DNA from: Sphingopyxis sp.
Lineage (GTDB): Bacteria; Pseudomonadota; Alphaproteobacteria; Sphingomonadales; Sphingomonadaceae
Direction of reading: 5' to 3'
Assembly (NCBI GenBank): GCA_016793775.1
Contig: JAEULK010000058.1
Span: 1-37,151 of the forward strand
Length of the DNA: 37,151 nt
Shown here one piece after another: positions 7,484 to 16,238 of this stretch (the stretch's first letter is position 1; each line of letters opens with the position of its first letter). The notes beneath the pieces were generated by a model that worked only from the letters and a program-made list of their open reading frames with translations, did not search any database and was not told the origin of the DNA. A program made the position numbers and the translations under genes.

Positions 7484-9060
7484 AGCGCTTCGCGGCCCTG
7501 ATCGACCGGCTGATCTACACGCGCTCGCGCAATAGCAAGCTCGCGCTGATCGTCGATTATTTGAAGCACACCCCCGATCCCGACCGCGGCTGGGCGATCG
7601 CCGCGCTGACCGAGAGCCTCGATTTTCCGGCGGTAAAGGCGGGGACGGTGCGAACGCTGCTGGCGACGCGGGTCGACGAGGACTTGTTCCGGCTGTCGCG
7701 GCATTTCGTCGGCGATACGGCGGAGACCGCGGCGCTGCTGTGGCCCGATGCGGCGGGGGCGAAGGACGACCTCAGCGTCAGCCAGGCGGTCGATGCGCTG
7801 GCTTCCGCCACCCGCAGCGACGCCCCCGCCATCGTCGCGTCGCTGCTCGACCGGCTCGACGCCGACGGGCGCTATGCCTTGCTCAAGCTCGCGCTCGGCG
7901 GGATGCGCGTCGGGGTGTCGGCGCGGCTCGCGAAACAGGCCTTCGCTTTGGCGTTCGACGTGCCCGTCGACGATGTCGAGGAGCTGTGGCACGCGATCCC
8001 GCCGCCCTATGCGCCGCTCTTCGCCTGGGGCGAGGGGCGGGCGGAGCGGCCCGACCTCGCCGACGTCGCCTTCTTCCGCCCCTTCATGCTCGCGCATCCG
8101 CTGGAGGAGGAGAGCATCGACCTCGCCGATTATGCCGCCGAATGGAAATGGGACGGCATCCGCGTGCAGATCGTGCGCAGTGGAAAGGGGGGCGGCGGCG
8201 AGACGCGCATCTACAGCCGCGGCGGCGAGGAGATCAGCGGGGCGTTTCCCGAGTTGGTGACGGCCTTCGACCAGGATGCGGTGATCGACGGCGAACTGCT
8301 CGTGCGCGGCGACGCACAGGGCGGGGAGGCGGCGAGCTTCAATGCGTTGCAGCAGCGGTTGGGGCGCAAGGTCGTGTCGAGGAAGATGCTCGCCGATTAC
8401 CCGGCCTTCGTGCGCGTCTATGACCTACTCGGGGTCGATGGCGAGGATCTGCGCGGTTTGCCGTGGAGCGAGCGGCGCGCCAGGCTGGAGGCGTTCGTGC
8501 CGCGCCTCGCCGACAGCCATTTCGACCTGTCGCAGCTGATCGACGCGACCGACTTCGACGACCTTACCGAGCGCCGCGCCGGCGCGCGCGACGCGGCGAT
8601 CGAGGGGGTGATGCTCAAGCGTCGCGATGCGCCCTATGTGGCGGGCCGCCGCGCCGGGCTGTGGTACAAATGGAAACGCGACCCGCTGACCGCCGATTGC
8701 GTCATGATGTATGCGCAGCGCGGCAACGGCCGCCGCGCGAGCTTTTATTCGGATTATACCTTCGGCTGCTGGAGCGAGACGGGCGAGCTGCTGCCGGTCG
8801 GCAAGGCCTATTCGGGTTTCACCGACGAGGAGCTGAAATGGCTCGACAAGTTTGTCCGCGACAACACGCTGAACCGCTTCGGGCCGGTGCGCGAGGTCGA
8901 GAAGTCGCTGGTGCTGGAGGTGGCGTTCGATTCGATCCATGCGTCGAAGCGCCACAAGTCGGGGCTCGCGATGCGCTTTCCGCGCATTTCGCGCATCCGC
9001 CGCGACAAGCCCGCCGAGGAAGCCGACCGTATTGCGACCTTGCTGGCGATGGCGACCTAG
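7480..9060 (+). CDS. ATP-dependent DNA ligase (ligase-associated damage response type)
   Basis: The 526-aa protein has an N-terminal DNA-binding domain (about 1-200), an adenylation domain and an OB-fold (about 420-526). The nucleophile is Lys223 in EWKWDGIR; other motifs are IYSRGGEEI (III-like), DGELLV (IIIa-like), EGVMLKRRDAPY (IV) and GLWYKWKRD (V). It seals nicks using ATP and is additional to the essential NAD-dependent LigA expected elsewhere. The GTG start at 7480 has a strong GGAGGAATC upstream and overlaps the exonuclease stop by four bases. The helicase and PdeM-type phosphoesterase often found with this pair are not adjacent here. The end overlaps the convergent lactate dehydrogenase by four bases. 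Confidence 0.92.
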   Translation: MKRFAALIDRLIYTRSRNSKLALIVDYLKHTPDPDRGWAIAALTESLDFPAVKAGTVRTLLATRVDEDLFRLSRHFVGDTAETAALLWPDAAGAKDDLSVSQAVDALASATRSDAPAIVASLLDRLDADGRYALLKLALGGMRVGVSARLAKQAFALAFDVPVDDVEELWHAIPPPYAPLFAWGEGRAERPDLADVAFFRPFMLAHPLEEESIDLADYAAEWKWDGIRVQIVRSGKGGGGETRIYSRGGEEISGAFPELVTAFDQDAVIDGELLVRGDAQGGEAASFNALQQRLGRKVVSRKMLADYPAFVRVYDLLGVDGEDLRGLPWSERRARLEAFVPRLADSHFDLSQLIDATDFDDLTERRAGARDAAIEGVMLKRRDAPYVAGRRAGLWYKWKRDPLTADCVMMYAQRGNGRRASFYSDYTFGCWSETGELLPVGKAYSGFTDEELKWLDKFVRDNTLNRFGPVREVEKSLVLEVAFDSIHASKRHKSGLAMRFPRISRIRRDKPAEEADRIATLLAMAT

Positions 9061-10205
9061 CGCCAGCGCAGGTTGGCGGGGCCGAGGTCGGCGAGGCTCT
9101 TGGCGCCCATCAATTTCATGCCGCGCTCGATTTCGGCGCGGAGCAGGGCGATGGCGCGGGTGACGCCTTCCTCGCCCGCGGCGGCGAGGGCGTAGAGGTA
9201 GAGGCGCCCGCCCGAACAGGCTTTTGCGCCGACCGACAGGGCTTTGAGCACATGGGTGCCGCGAGTGATACCGCCGTCGCAGATGACCTCGATCCGGTCG
9301 CCCACCGCATCGACGATTTCGGCGAGCGCGTCGAAGGGCGCGCGGCTGCCGTCGAGCTGGCGCCCGCCGTGGTTCGAGACCATGATCGCCGTGGCGCCGA
9401 TATCGACGGCGCGCTTGGCATCCTCGACCGCGACGATGCCCTTGAGGCAGAAGGGGCCGTCCCATTTTTTGCGTATCGCCTCGGCGCGGCTCCAGTCCAG
9501 GCTCTGGTCGAGCATCGAGGTGAAATATTCGGCGACCGATTTGGGGACGCTCGACCCTTCGGAGACATGGGTAGCCAGATTGGGCAGGCTGAATTTTTCG
9601 CGGAGGACATAGTTCAGCCCCCAGCCGGGCTTGATCGCATAGCTCAGCATATTGCCCGGCGTGAAGCGCGGCGGCGAGGTGAAGCCCGAGCGCAGGCAGC
9701 GTTCGCGGTTGCCGCCGACGATCGTGTCGACGGTGAGCGCGACCGCGTCGAATTGCGCGTTGCGCGCGGCGTCGAGCATCGCCTGGTTGAGGCCCTCGTC
9801 GTGATGGACATAGAGCTGGAACAGCTTGGGCCCGTCGGTGAGCGCGCCGGCTTCCGCAAGGCTGATCGTGGCGAGGCTGGAGATGCCGGCGACGGTTCCG
9901 GCACGGGCGGCGGCGCGCAGCACGGCGCGCTCGCCCTGCCAGTGGAACAGGCGCTGGAGCGCGGTCGGCGAGAGGAAGAGCGGCATCGCCATCTCGCGCC
10001 CGAACAGGGTGGTGCGCATGTCGATGCTCTGCACGCCTGCAAGCACGCGCGGGACGAGGTCGCAATCGTCGAAGGCGGCGCGGTTGCGGCGGCGCGTTAC
10101 CTCGTCGTCGGCGGCGCCGTCGATATAGTCGAACACCGGCCAGGGCAGGCGGCGCTTCGCGAGCGCGCGGAAATCGTCGATATTGTGGCAGTCGGTGAGT
10201 TTCAC
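9057..10205 (-). CDS. lldD: FMN-dependent L-lactate dehydrogenase / alpha-hydroxy-acid dehydrogenase
   Basis: The 382-aa protein belongs to the FMN-dependent alpha-hydroxy-acid oxidase family. It shows the N-terminal DFRALAKRRLPWPVFDYIDG, FMN contacts around FLSPTALQRLFH, and the catalytic motif SNHGGRQLDG with H279 and R282. Lys255 in CLKGIV is the expected flavin-contacting lysine. Such enzymes oxidise L-lactate to pyruvate and pass electrons to the quinone pool; mandelate or glycolate specificity cannot be excluded. The start is GTG 10205 with a weak AAGAA-type ribosome binding site, and no better in-frame start is near. It is separated from the upstream oxidase gene by a palindromic repeat, so co-transcription is uncertain. 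Confidence 0.88.
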   Translation of the reverse strand: MKLTDCHNIDDFRALAKRRLPWPVFDYIDGAADDEVTRRRNRAAFDDCDLVPRVLAGVQSIDMRTTLFGREMAMPLFLSPTALQRLFHWQGERAVLRAAARAGTVAGISSLATISLAEAGALTDGPKLFQLYVHHDEGLNQAMLDAARNAQFDAVALTVDTIVGGNRERCLRSGFTSPPRFTPGNMLSYAIKPGWGLNYVLREKFSLPNLATHVSEGSSVPKSVAEYFTSMLDQSLDWSRAEAIRKKWDGPFCLKGIVAVEDAKRAVDIGATAIMVSNHGGRQLDGSRAPFDALAEIVDAVGDRIEVICDGGITRGTHVLKALSVGAKACSGGRLYLYALAAAGEEGVTRAIALLRAEIERGMKLMGAKSLADLGPANLRWR

Positions 10206-10222
10206 TTCTTATGTTTCTGCTG

Positions 10223-10289
10223 GTGTCGAGCGACGTCGAGACACGCGAGGCCGTGCACGAACTCAGCGTGTCTCGACTTCGCTCGACAC
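10223..10289. repeat. Long near-perfect inverted repeat (REP-like palindrome)
   Basis: Two 23-bp arms, 10223-10245 and 10267-10289, are reverse complements with a single mismatch; the core is GTGTCGAGCGACGTCGAGA paired with TCTCGACTTCGCTCGACAC. The loop is 21 bp. It lies in the gap between the oxidase stop (10318) and the lactate dehydrogenase start (10205). Sequences of this type are common dispersed palindromes in sphingomonad genomes (recalled, not searched). It may act as a transcript stabiliser or attenuator. Confidence 0.8.
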
Positions 10290-10317
10290 GAACGGGAATT
10301 GAGGTTCGTGCCGGGCA

Positions 10318-11574
10318 TCAGAACACCGTGCGCGCCGCGACGGTGCCCTTGCTCGCGAAGCTGAACCGCGGTTCGACGGGGAGGTTCGGGTCGAGAATAT
10401 GCGCGGCGACGCGTTTGCCGACCGCGGGGCCGTTCTTGAAGCCATGGCCCGATCCGCCGCCGACGAGCCAGACATGCGGCTGGCCGGGGAAGCGGTCGAT
10501 CAGATAGTCGCCGTTCGAGCTGTTCTCATATTGGCAGACGCGCCCGCCGATCAGCGGTGCGGTGGCGAGGGCGGGGAAGCGGCGCGCGACATAGGCGCGG
10601 GCTTCGGCGATGCCCGCGGCGGTGAGCGCGCGATCCTGGGTGTCGGGGTCGACCACCGGCCCATGGACGTCGATCGCGATCTTGAACCCCGCGCCTTCGA
10701 GGTCGGGGATGCCATAGACGATGCGGCCGTTGTTGAAATCGGCCCAGACCGGCAGGTTCGGCGGGGCGAAGCGCGTGTCCCCCTGCGCGGCGCCGAAATG
10801 ATAGACCTCCTGCCGCGTCGCGACGATCTTGCCCATCAGATGCTGCGGGAAAAGCTCGGCGAGCCAGGGGCCGCAGGCATAGACGAGATGGTCGGCGGTG
10901 CCGCCGTCGGGGAGCGTGTGGCGCTGGATCTTCTTCGACAGGAGGGGGGCGGGCATGACCACGGGTTCGACCGCGATCTGCGCGTCGGCGATCACTTCCT
11001 GCACGCCGCGGCCCGCGATCAGCGCGCCGGTCTCGGTCTCGAGGATGCCGGTCTCGCCCTGGTAGAATTGGATCTGGCGGTATTTGTTCTGGAGCCAGGT
11101 CACGTCGCCATGTTCGTGGCCGACGCGGTTCGCCTGGAGCCAGGCGAGCGACTGCTGGGTGTAGGCGTCGCCCGATGGTGCGAACCAGAGCACGCCGGTG
11201 TTGTGGAAGATCGGGGCGCTGGCGCTGTCGGAGAGGGTTTTCCAGAGGCCGAGCGATTCGCGCGCCATGTCCGAATAGATGCTGTCGGCGCCGTACCCCA
11301 TGCGGATGACGCGGCTCTCGCCGCCCGACGAGGATCGGACATGGCCCGCGCCATAGGCGTCGAACAGGCGCACCGACTTGCCGGCACGCAGCAGGTGCCA
11401 GGCGGTCCAGGCGCCGAAGACCCCGGCGCCGATCACCGCGACGTCGATATGCTGGACGGTCGGCCTGGCGGCCTTGCGCTTCTTCGATTGTCGCTCCTTG
11501 CGCTCGGCCGCCGCGGCGGCGGTGGCGACGGGGAGCGCGGCAAGGCTCGCGAGGAGGGTGCGGCGGGTGGTCAT
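10318..11574 (-). CDS. FAD-dependent oxidase of the SolA/MSOX family with Tat-like leader
   Basis: The 418-aa protein starts with MTTRRTLLASLAALPVATAA, a twin-arginine signal-like leader, followed by a very basic linker (ERKERQSKKRKAAR). The Rossmann motif GAGVFGAWTAWHLL then binds FAD. Cys347 in GGRVCQYENSSNGDYLID aligns with the cysteine that holds FAD covalently in monomeric sarcosine oxidase and N-methyltryptophan oxidase (family knowledge). It probably oxidises an N-methylated or cyclic amino acid, substrate unknown. An exported form would differ from the cytosolic SolA. ATG 11574 is chosen because it gives the leader and overlaps the upstream isomerase stop by four bases; a longer frame lies inside that gene. 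Confidence 0.82.
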   Translation of the reverse strand: MTTRRTLLASLAALPVATAAAAAERKERQSKKRKAARPTVQHIDVAVIGAGVFGAWTAWHLLRAGKSVRLFDAYGAGHVRSSSGGESRVIRMGYGADSIYSDMARESLGLWKTLSDSASAPIFHNTGVLWFAPSGDAYTQQSLAWLQANRVGHEHGDVTWLQNKYRQIQFYQGETGILETETGALIAGRGVQEVIADAQIAVEPVVMPAPLLSKKIQRHTLPDGGTADHLVYACGPWLAELFPQHLMGKIVATRQEVYHFGAAQGDTRFAPPNLPVWADFNNGRIVYGIPDLEGAGFKIAIDVHGPVVDPDTQDRALTAAGIAEARAYVARRFPALATAPLIGGRVCQYENSSNGDYLIDRFPGQPHVWLVGGGSGHGFKNGPAVGKRVAAHILDPNLPVEPRFSFASKGTVAARTVF

Positions 11575-12401
11575 GTCGTGGGTCCTCCCGTCGACCAGGC
11601 GATCAGGGCGCGGCCGTTGCCGCCGAGCGTGGCGAGACCGGCGGCGTCGCTCAGGAGCCAGCATTCGCCGGGTTGCCATGCTGCGGCACCGATGGCGCCG
11701 CTGCCGTCGACGGGGATAAACCAGACTGGGCCGGTAGCGCCAATATCGGGGAGCGCGGCGAAATTTTCACTATGCGCGTCGACCAGCGCGAATTTGGGGC
11801 CGGTGACGAGGCGGTCGATGCCGACCGCGATCGGTGTCCGCAGGTTCGCGGTCAGATAGGGGCCGGCCTCGGCGCAGGTCATCGCTTCGTCCAAATGCAG
11901 CTCTCGCGGGCGGCCATAGTCGTAGAGGCGATAGGTGATGTCGGCATATTGCTGGACCTCGATCAGCGACAGGCCGCCGCCGATCGCATGGATCGTGCCG
12001 GGGGTGACGTGGAAATGATCGCCGGGGGCGATGGGCTTCCAGTCGATGAGGTCCTCGATGCTGCCGTCGAGCGCCGCGGCGCGGAGCCGGTCGGGCGAGA
12101 CGCGCTGTTCGAGGCCGAGGCCGATGACGGCGTCGTCGGCGGCGTCGAGGATCAGCCAGGCCTCTTCCTTGCCTTGCCGCGCGCCGATGGCATGCGCCTG
12201 CGCGTCGTCGGGGTGGACCTGCACCGACAGCGCTTCGGAGGTGAAGAGATATTTGACGAGCAAAGCGGGCTCGGGCGAGCCGGCGGGCAGCTCGAACCAG
12301 ATCTCGCCGATCCGTTCGCCGCCCGCGTCGAAAAGCGGGCCGATATCGTCGCGGCCCCAGGGCTTGGCGACGCGGCGCGGGATCAGGCGGGTGGCCCCCA
12401 T
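11571..12401 (-). CDS. manA: Class I mannose-6-phosphate isomerase
   Basis: The 276-aa cupin-type type I phosphomannose isomerase interconverts mannose-6-phosphate and fructose-6-phosphate. The N-terminus RVAKPWGRDDIGPLF matches the family. Zn ligands are expected at Q61 and H63 (SVQVHPDD), at the glutamate in GKEEAW, and at the histidine in VTPGTIHAIGGG. It is shorter than E. coli ManA (about 390 aa), as in the compact bacterial subgroup. It overlaps the oxidase gene by four bases (ATGA), so the two are co-transcribed, though their functional link is not obvious. It may supply mannose units for polysaccharide synthesis. Confidence 0.85.
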   Translation of the reverse strand: MGATRLIPRRVAKPWGRDDIGPLFDAGGERIGEIWFELPAGSPEPALLVKYLFTSEALSVQVHPDDAQAHAIGARQGKEEAWLILDAADDAVIGLGLEQRVSPDRLRAAALDGSIEDLIDWKPIAPGDHFHVTPGTIHAIGGGLSLIEVQQYADITYRLYDYGRPRELHLDEAMTCAEAGPYLTANLRTPIAVGIDRLVTGPKFALVDAHSENFAALPDIGATGPVWFIPVDGSGAIGAAAWQPGECWLLSDAAGLATLGGNGRALIAWSTGGPTT

Positions 12402-12405
12402 CGGG

Positions 12406-14052
12406 TCAGCCGCCCTTCTTGTAATAACGATAGCCGCCGATCCAGGTTTCGAGCGGGACCATGCGGCGAATCTCGTCGGGGCTGGCGAGCATCGGGTCGC
12501 TATCGACGATCAGGAAGTCGGCGCGCATCCCGGGCATCAACGTGCCGATCCGGTCCTCCGCAAAGCCCGCAAAGGCCGCGGTGCGGGTGAAGCCGTCGAG
12601 CGCGGTTTCGCGGTTCACCGCCTCCTCGGGGCGCCAGCCGCCGAAGGGCTGGCCCGCGGCATCGGTGCGCGAGATGGCGGCGGCGATGCCGGGGAAGGGA
12701 TTGGCGCTTTCGACAGGCACGTCGGAGCCGAAGGCGAGGCGGGCGCCGGCGGCTTGCAGGCTGCGCCAGGCATAGGCGCCCTTCAGCCGGTCGGGTCCGA
12801 GCCGCGCTTCGGCCATCAGCCGGTCCGACGGCTGATGGATCGGCTGCATCGAGGCGATGACCTTCAGTTGCGCGAAGCGGGGGATGTCGGCGGGATCGAT
12901 GATTTGCGCATGTTCGATGCGCCAGCGGCGCTCGCCCGGCAGGTCGGCGTTGAGGTCGGTGATCGCGTCGAGCGCTTCGGCATTGGCGGCGTCGCCGATC
13001 GCGTGGATCGCGACCTGAAACTTGTCCATCGAGGCGCGCACCATCTTGTTGCGGAGCTGCGCCGGGGTGAGCAGGGGCAAGCCCTTCTGCCCCGCCGCGT
13101 CGCTATAGGGCGCCTTGAGCCAGGCGCCGCGCGAGCCGAGTGCGCCGTCGAGATAGAGCTTCACCCCGACCATGCGCAGGCGATCGTCGTAGAGCCAGGG
13201 GGTGGGTTCGCCGCCCGCTATCAGCGTCATATTGTCGATATCGCCGCCATAGCTCATGATCCGGATCGCGAGCTGTTTCTTGTCGCCGGCGCGGCGATAG
13301 CTTTGCCATTCGGCGATCGTCGTGCCCATGTCGGCGATCGCGGTGATCCCCTGTTCGAGCAGTTTCTGCTGCGCGAGCAGGAAGGCGCGGTCGAGATCGC
13401 GCGCCAGCGGCTTGGGCTTGGCCTGATCGATCAGGCCCATGGCGGCATCGACGAATACCCCGGCGGGTTTGCCGCCCGCCATCTCGATACGCCCGCCCTC
13501 GGGCGATTTGGTCGTCGCGGTGACCTTGGCCGCGGCGATCGCGGCGCTGTTCGCCCAGCCGGCATGGCCGTCGACGCGCTCGAGCCACACCGCGCGGTTC
13601 GGCACCACCGCGTCGAGATCGGCGGCGGTCGGGAAGCGGCCGAGGCTCCATTTCTCCTGATTCCAGCCGAAGCCGATGATCCAGGGGATTTCGGGATTGT
13701 CGGCGGCATATTTGGCGATCGCCGCCTGCGCTTCGGCGAGCGATTTGGTCCCGCTGAGGTCGAGGAGCATGAGCTGGAAACCCAGCCCCATGATATGGCC
13801 GTGTCCGTCGATCAGGCCGGGAATGAGGGTGCGGCCCTTGCCGTCCTCCTTGAAATCGGGGCGTTCGGGGCGCTTGTCCTTGCGGTCGAGCAACTGCTTG
13901 ACCTTGCCCTGGCCGTCGATGAGTAGGCCGGTGAAGCGGACGAGTTTGCCGTCCTTGTCGAGGGTGAGGCCGTTGACATTGTCGACGAGCGTGTCGGCAT
14001 GGGCGGGGACAGCGAGGGCGAGCGCGGCGACCGCGAGGAGCAGGCGCCTCAC
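12406..14052 (-). CDS. Exported YtcJ-like amidohydrolase
   Basis: The 548-aa protein opens with a signal peptide (MRRLLLAVAALALAVPAHA, cleavage near ADT). The amidohydrolase metal motif DGHGHIMGLG comes next, then HAIGDAANAEALDAI and IEHAQIIDP, and the late aspartate in LAFGSDVPVES. The C-terminal GTLMPGMRADFLIVDSDP is typical of the YtcJ-type D-aminoacylase-like branch. The substrate is unknown; periplasmic or lipid-surface hydrolysis of amides is likely. The GTG start at 14052 overlaps the upstream reductase stop by four bases (GTGA); a much longer open frame upstream is antisense-like noise inside that gene. The stop is four bases from the isomerase start, so a run of coupled genes from 14927 down to 10318 is likely. 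Confidence 0.87.
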   Translation of the reverse strand: MRRLLLAVAALALAVPAHADTLVDNVNGLTLDKDGKLVRFTGLLIDGQGKVKQLLDRKDKRPERPDFKEDGKGRTLIPGLIDGHGHIMGLGFQLMLLDLSGTKSLAEAQAAIAKYAADNPEIPWIIGFGWNQEKWSLGRFPTAADLDAVVPNRAVWLERVDGHAGWANSAAIAAAKVTATTKSPEGGRIEMAGGKPAGVFVDAAMGLIDQAKPKPLARDLDRAFLLAQQKLLEQGITAIADMGTTIAEWQSYRRAGDKKQLAIRIMSYGGDIDNMTLIAGGEPTPWLYDDRLRMVGVKLYLDGALGSRGAWLKAPYSDAAGQKGLPLLTPAQLRNKMVRASMDKFQVAIHAIGDAANAEALDAITDLNADLPGERRWRIEHAQIIDPADIPRFAQLKVIASMQPIHQPSDRLMAEARLGPDRLKGAYAWRSLQAAGARLAFGSDVPVESANPFPGIAAAISRTDAAGQPFGGWRPEEAVNRETALDGFTRTAAFAGFAEDRIGTLMPGMRADFLIVDSDPMLASPDEIRRMVPLETWIGGYRYYKKGG

Positions 14053-14927
14053 TTCGCCAGCCTCGTCACCAGCGAGCTGGTGTCGCGGCGGCCGTTGCCG
14101 AGTTTCTGGACGTCGGCGTAGAATTGGTCGACGAGGCTGGCGACGGGCAGGGTCGCGCCATTCACTCGGGCTTCCTCGAGCGCGAGCCCGAGGTCCTTGC
14201 GCATCCAGTCGACCGCGAAGCCGAAGTCGAATTCGTCCTTCGCCATGGTGTTCCAGCGGTTGAGCATCTGCCAGCTCGCCGCGGCACCGCCCGACACCGC
14301 CTCGAACACCTTGTCGGTGTCGAGCCGCGAGGCCTGCGCGAAACGCAGCGCTTCGGACAGGCCCTGGATCACCCCGGCGATCGCGATCTGGTTGACCATC
14401 TTGGTCGTCTGGCCCGCGCCGGGGCCGCCGATATGGACCATGCGCGCGGCATAGGCCTGCATGATCGGCGCCGCCGCCTCGAACGCGGCTTTCTTGCCGC
14501 CGCACATGATCGACAGCGTGCCGTTCTGGGCGCCGGCCTCGCCGCCCGAGACGGGGGCATCGACGACGAGCAGGCCGGGCTCCTCGGCCTCGACCGACAA
14601 TTGGCGGGCGATGCGCGCCGAGACGGTGGTGTGGTCGATGAAAAGCGCGCCACGCTTCATCGCCCGAAAAGCCCCGTCGCGGCCGAGCGCGACCTGGCCG
14701 AGATCGTCGTCGTTGCCGACGCAGGTGATCACGACATCGGCGCCGTCGGCGGCCTCGGCCGGGGTCGCGACCGCCCGCCCGCCATAGAGTTGGGTCCAGG
14801 CGTCGGACCTGGCGCGGGTGCGGTTATAGACGGTGACGTCGTGCCCCGCCTTGGCGAGATGGCCCGCCATCGGACCGCCCATGACGCCGATGCCGAGGAA
14901 GCTGATACGCAATTTTTCGTTGCTCAT
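14049..14927 (-). CDS. NAD(P)-dependent beta-hydroxyacid dehydrogenase (3-HIBADH/GLYR family)
   Basis: The 292-aa protein has the N-terminal dinucleotide-binding motif FLGIGVMGGPMAGHLAKAGH and NRT at the second strand. The substrate-binding signature is DAPVSGGEAGAQNGTLSIMC, and the catalytic lysine lies in GPGAGQTTKMVNQ. Members reduce or oxidise 3-hydroxyisobutyrate, tartronate semialdehyde or glyoxylate; the exact substrate is not readable here. ATG 14927 is followed by the family-typical MSNEKLRISFLG. It is first in the minus-strand cluster, divergent from threonine ammonia-lyase across 60 bp, where both promoters must lie. Confidence 0.87.
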   Translation of the reverse strand: MSNEKLRISFLGIGVMGGPMAGHLAKAGHDVTVYNRTRARSDAWTQLYGGRAVATPAEAADGADVVITCVGNDDDLGQVALGRDGAFRAMKRGALFIDHTTVSARIARQLSVEAEEPGLLVVDAPVSGGEAGAQNGTLSIMCGGKKAAFEAAAPIMQAYAARMVHIGGPGAGQTTKMVNQIAIAGVIQGLSEALRFAQASRLDTDKVFEAVSGGAAASWQMLNRWNTMAKDEFDFGFAVDWMRKDLGLALEEARVNGATLPVASLVDQFYADVQKLGNGRRDTSSLVTRLAK

Positions 14928-14987
14928 GGCGAGGGGTCATAACGGCGGTTTGCGCGGCGCGCCAGATAGGCTAGGGCCAGCCGCGTT

Positions 14988-16238
14988 ATGACCGATCAAC
15001 TGACCCTGACCGCCGCCGCCGATCTTCCGGCGATCACATTGGACGATGTGCGCGCGGCGGCGGGGCGAATTAATGGCGCGGTCGTGCGCACGCCGACGCT
15101 CCATTCGCAGACCTTGTCCGAGCTGGTCGGCGCCGAAGTGTGGCTGAAATTCGAGAACCTGCAGTTCACCGCGGCCTATAAGGAGCGCGGTGCGCTGAAT
15201 GCGCTGCTGCTGCTCGACGACGAGGCGAAGGCGCGCGGCGCGATCGCGGCGTCGGCGGGCAATCATGCGCAGGGCCTCGCCTATCATGGCAAGCGCCTCG
15301 GCGTGCCGGTCACCATCGTGATGCCGAGCACGACGCCGCAGGTGAAGGTGTCGCAGACCGCGAGCCATGGCGCGACGATCGTGCTGCACGGCGAGACGTT
15401 CGACGATGCCTATGCGCATGCGCGCGTGCTGGAAGCCGAGCGCGGGCTGACCTTCGTCCACCCCTTCGATCATCCGCATGTCGCGGCGGGGCAGGGGACG
15501 GTCGCGCTCGAAATGCTCGAGGATGTGCCCGAACTCGATACGCTGATCGTGCCGATCGGCGGCGGCGGGCTGCTCGCCGGCATGGGCACCGCGGCGCGCG
15601 GGATCAAGAACGACATGCGCCTCGTCGGCGTGCAGGCCGAGCTTTATCCGTCGATGTATGCCGAGCTGAACGGCGTCGACATGGCGTGCGAGGGCGACAC
15701 GCTGGCCGAGGGTATCGCGGTGAAGGAGCCGGGCAGCTATACGCGCAAGCTGGTCGCCGAGCTCAACGACGATATCGTGCTGGTCGCCGAGCGGCATCTG
15801 GAACGCGCGGTGAGCCTGCTCTTGCAGATCGAAAAGACCGTGGTCGAGGGCGCGGGCGCGGCGGGGCTGGCGGCGATGCTGGCGCATCCCGAGGAGTTCA
15901 AGGGGCGCAAGGTCGGGCTGGTGCTGACCGGCGGCAATATCGACACGCGGCTGCTGGCGAATGTGCTGCTGCGCGACCTTGCGCGGTCGGGGCGGATCGC
16001 GCGGCTGCGCATCCGGTTGCAGGACCGGCCGGGCGCGCTGTTCAAGGTGATGAAGCTGTTCGACGAGAAACAGGTCAATATCATCGAAATCTATCACCAG
16101 CGCATCTTCACGACGCTGCCCGCCAAGGGGCTGATCACCGACATCGAATGCGAGGCGCGCGACCGCGAGCATTTGGACAGCCTGGTCGCGGCGCTCCGCG
16201 AGGCGGGGTATATGGTGACGACTGTCGAGTTGGCATGA
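14988..16238 (+). CDS. ilvA: Threonine ammonia-lyase (threonine dehydratase)
   Basis: The 416-aa PLP enzyme deaminates L-threonine to 2-oxobutanoate. PLP is held by Lys65 in TAAYKERGAL; SAGNHAQGLAYH and the glycine-rich phosphate loop PIGGGGLLAGMGTA follow. The C-terminal part from about 335 (RIRLQDRPGALFKVMKLFDE) is a single ACT domain, so this is the short form with one regulatory domain. The single ACT domain is compatible with either catabolic or biosynthetic use. The ATG at 14988 lies in a 60-bp divergent promoter region. The stop overlaps the start of the 75-aa gene (ATGA). Confidence 0.92.
   Translation: MTDQLTLTAAADLPAITLDDVRAAAGRINGAVVRTPTLHSQTLSELVGAEVWLKFENLQFTAAYKERGALNALLLLDDEAKARGAIAASAGNHAQGLAYHGKRLGVPVTIVMPSTTPQVKVSQTASHGATIVLHGETFDDAYAHARVLEAERGLTFVHPFDHPHVAAGQGTVALEMLEDVPELDTLIVPIGGGGLLAGMGTAARGIKNDMRLVGVQAELYPSMYAELNGVDMACEGDTLAEGIAVKEPGSYTRKLVAELNDDIVLVAERHLERAVSLLLQIEKTVVEGAGAAGLAAMLAHPEEFKGRKVGLVLTGGNIDTRLLANVLLRDLARSGRIARLRIRLQDRPGALFKVMKLFDEKQVNIIEIYHQRIFTTLPAKGLITDIECEARDREHLDSLVAALREAGYMVTTVELA

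Noticed and set aside
8425-10065. Minus-strand open frame of 546 codons across ligase and lactate dehydrogenase
   Set aside because: Low-complexity Arg/Ala/His composition and no motifs; both underlying strands already hold recognisable enzymes in other frames.
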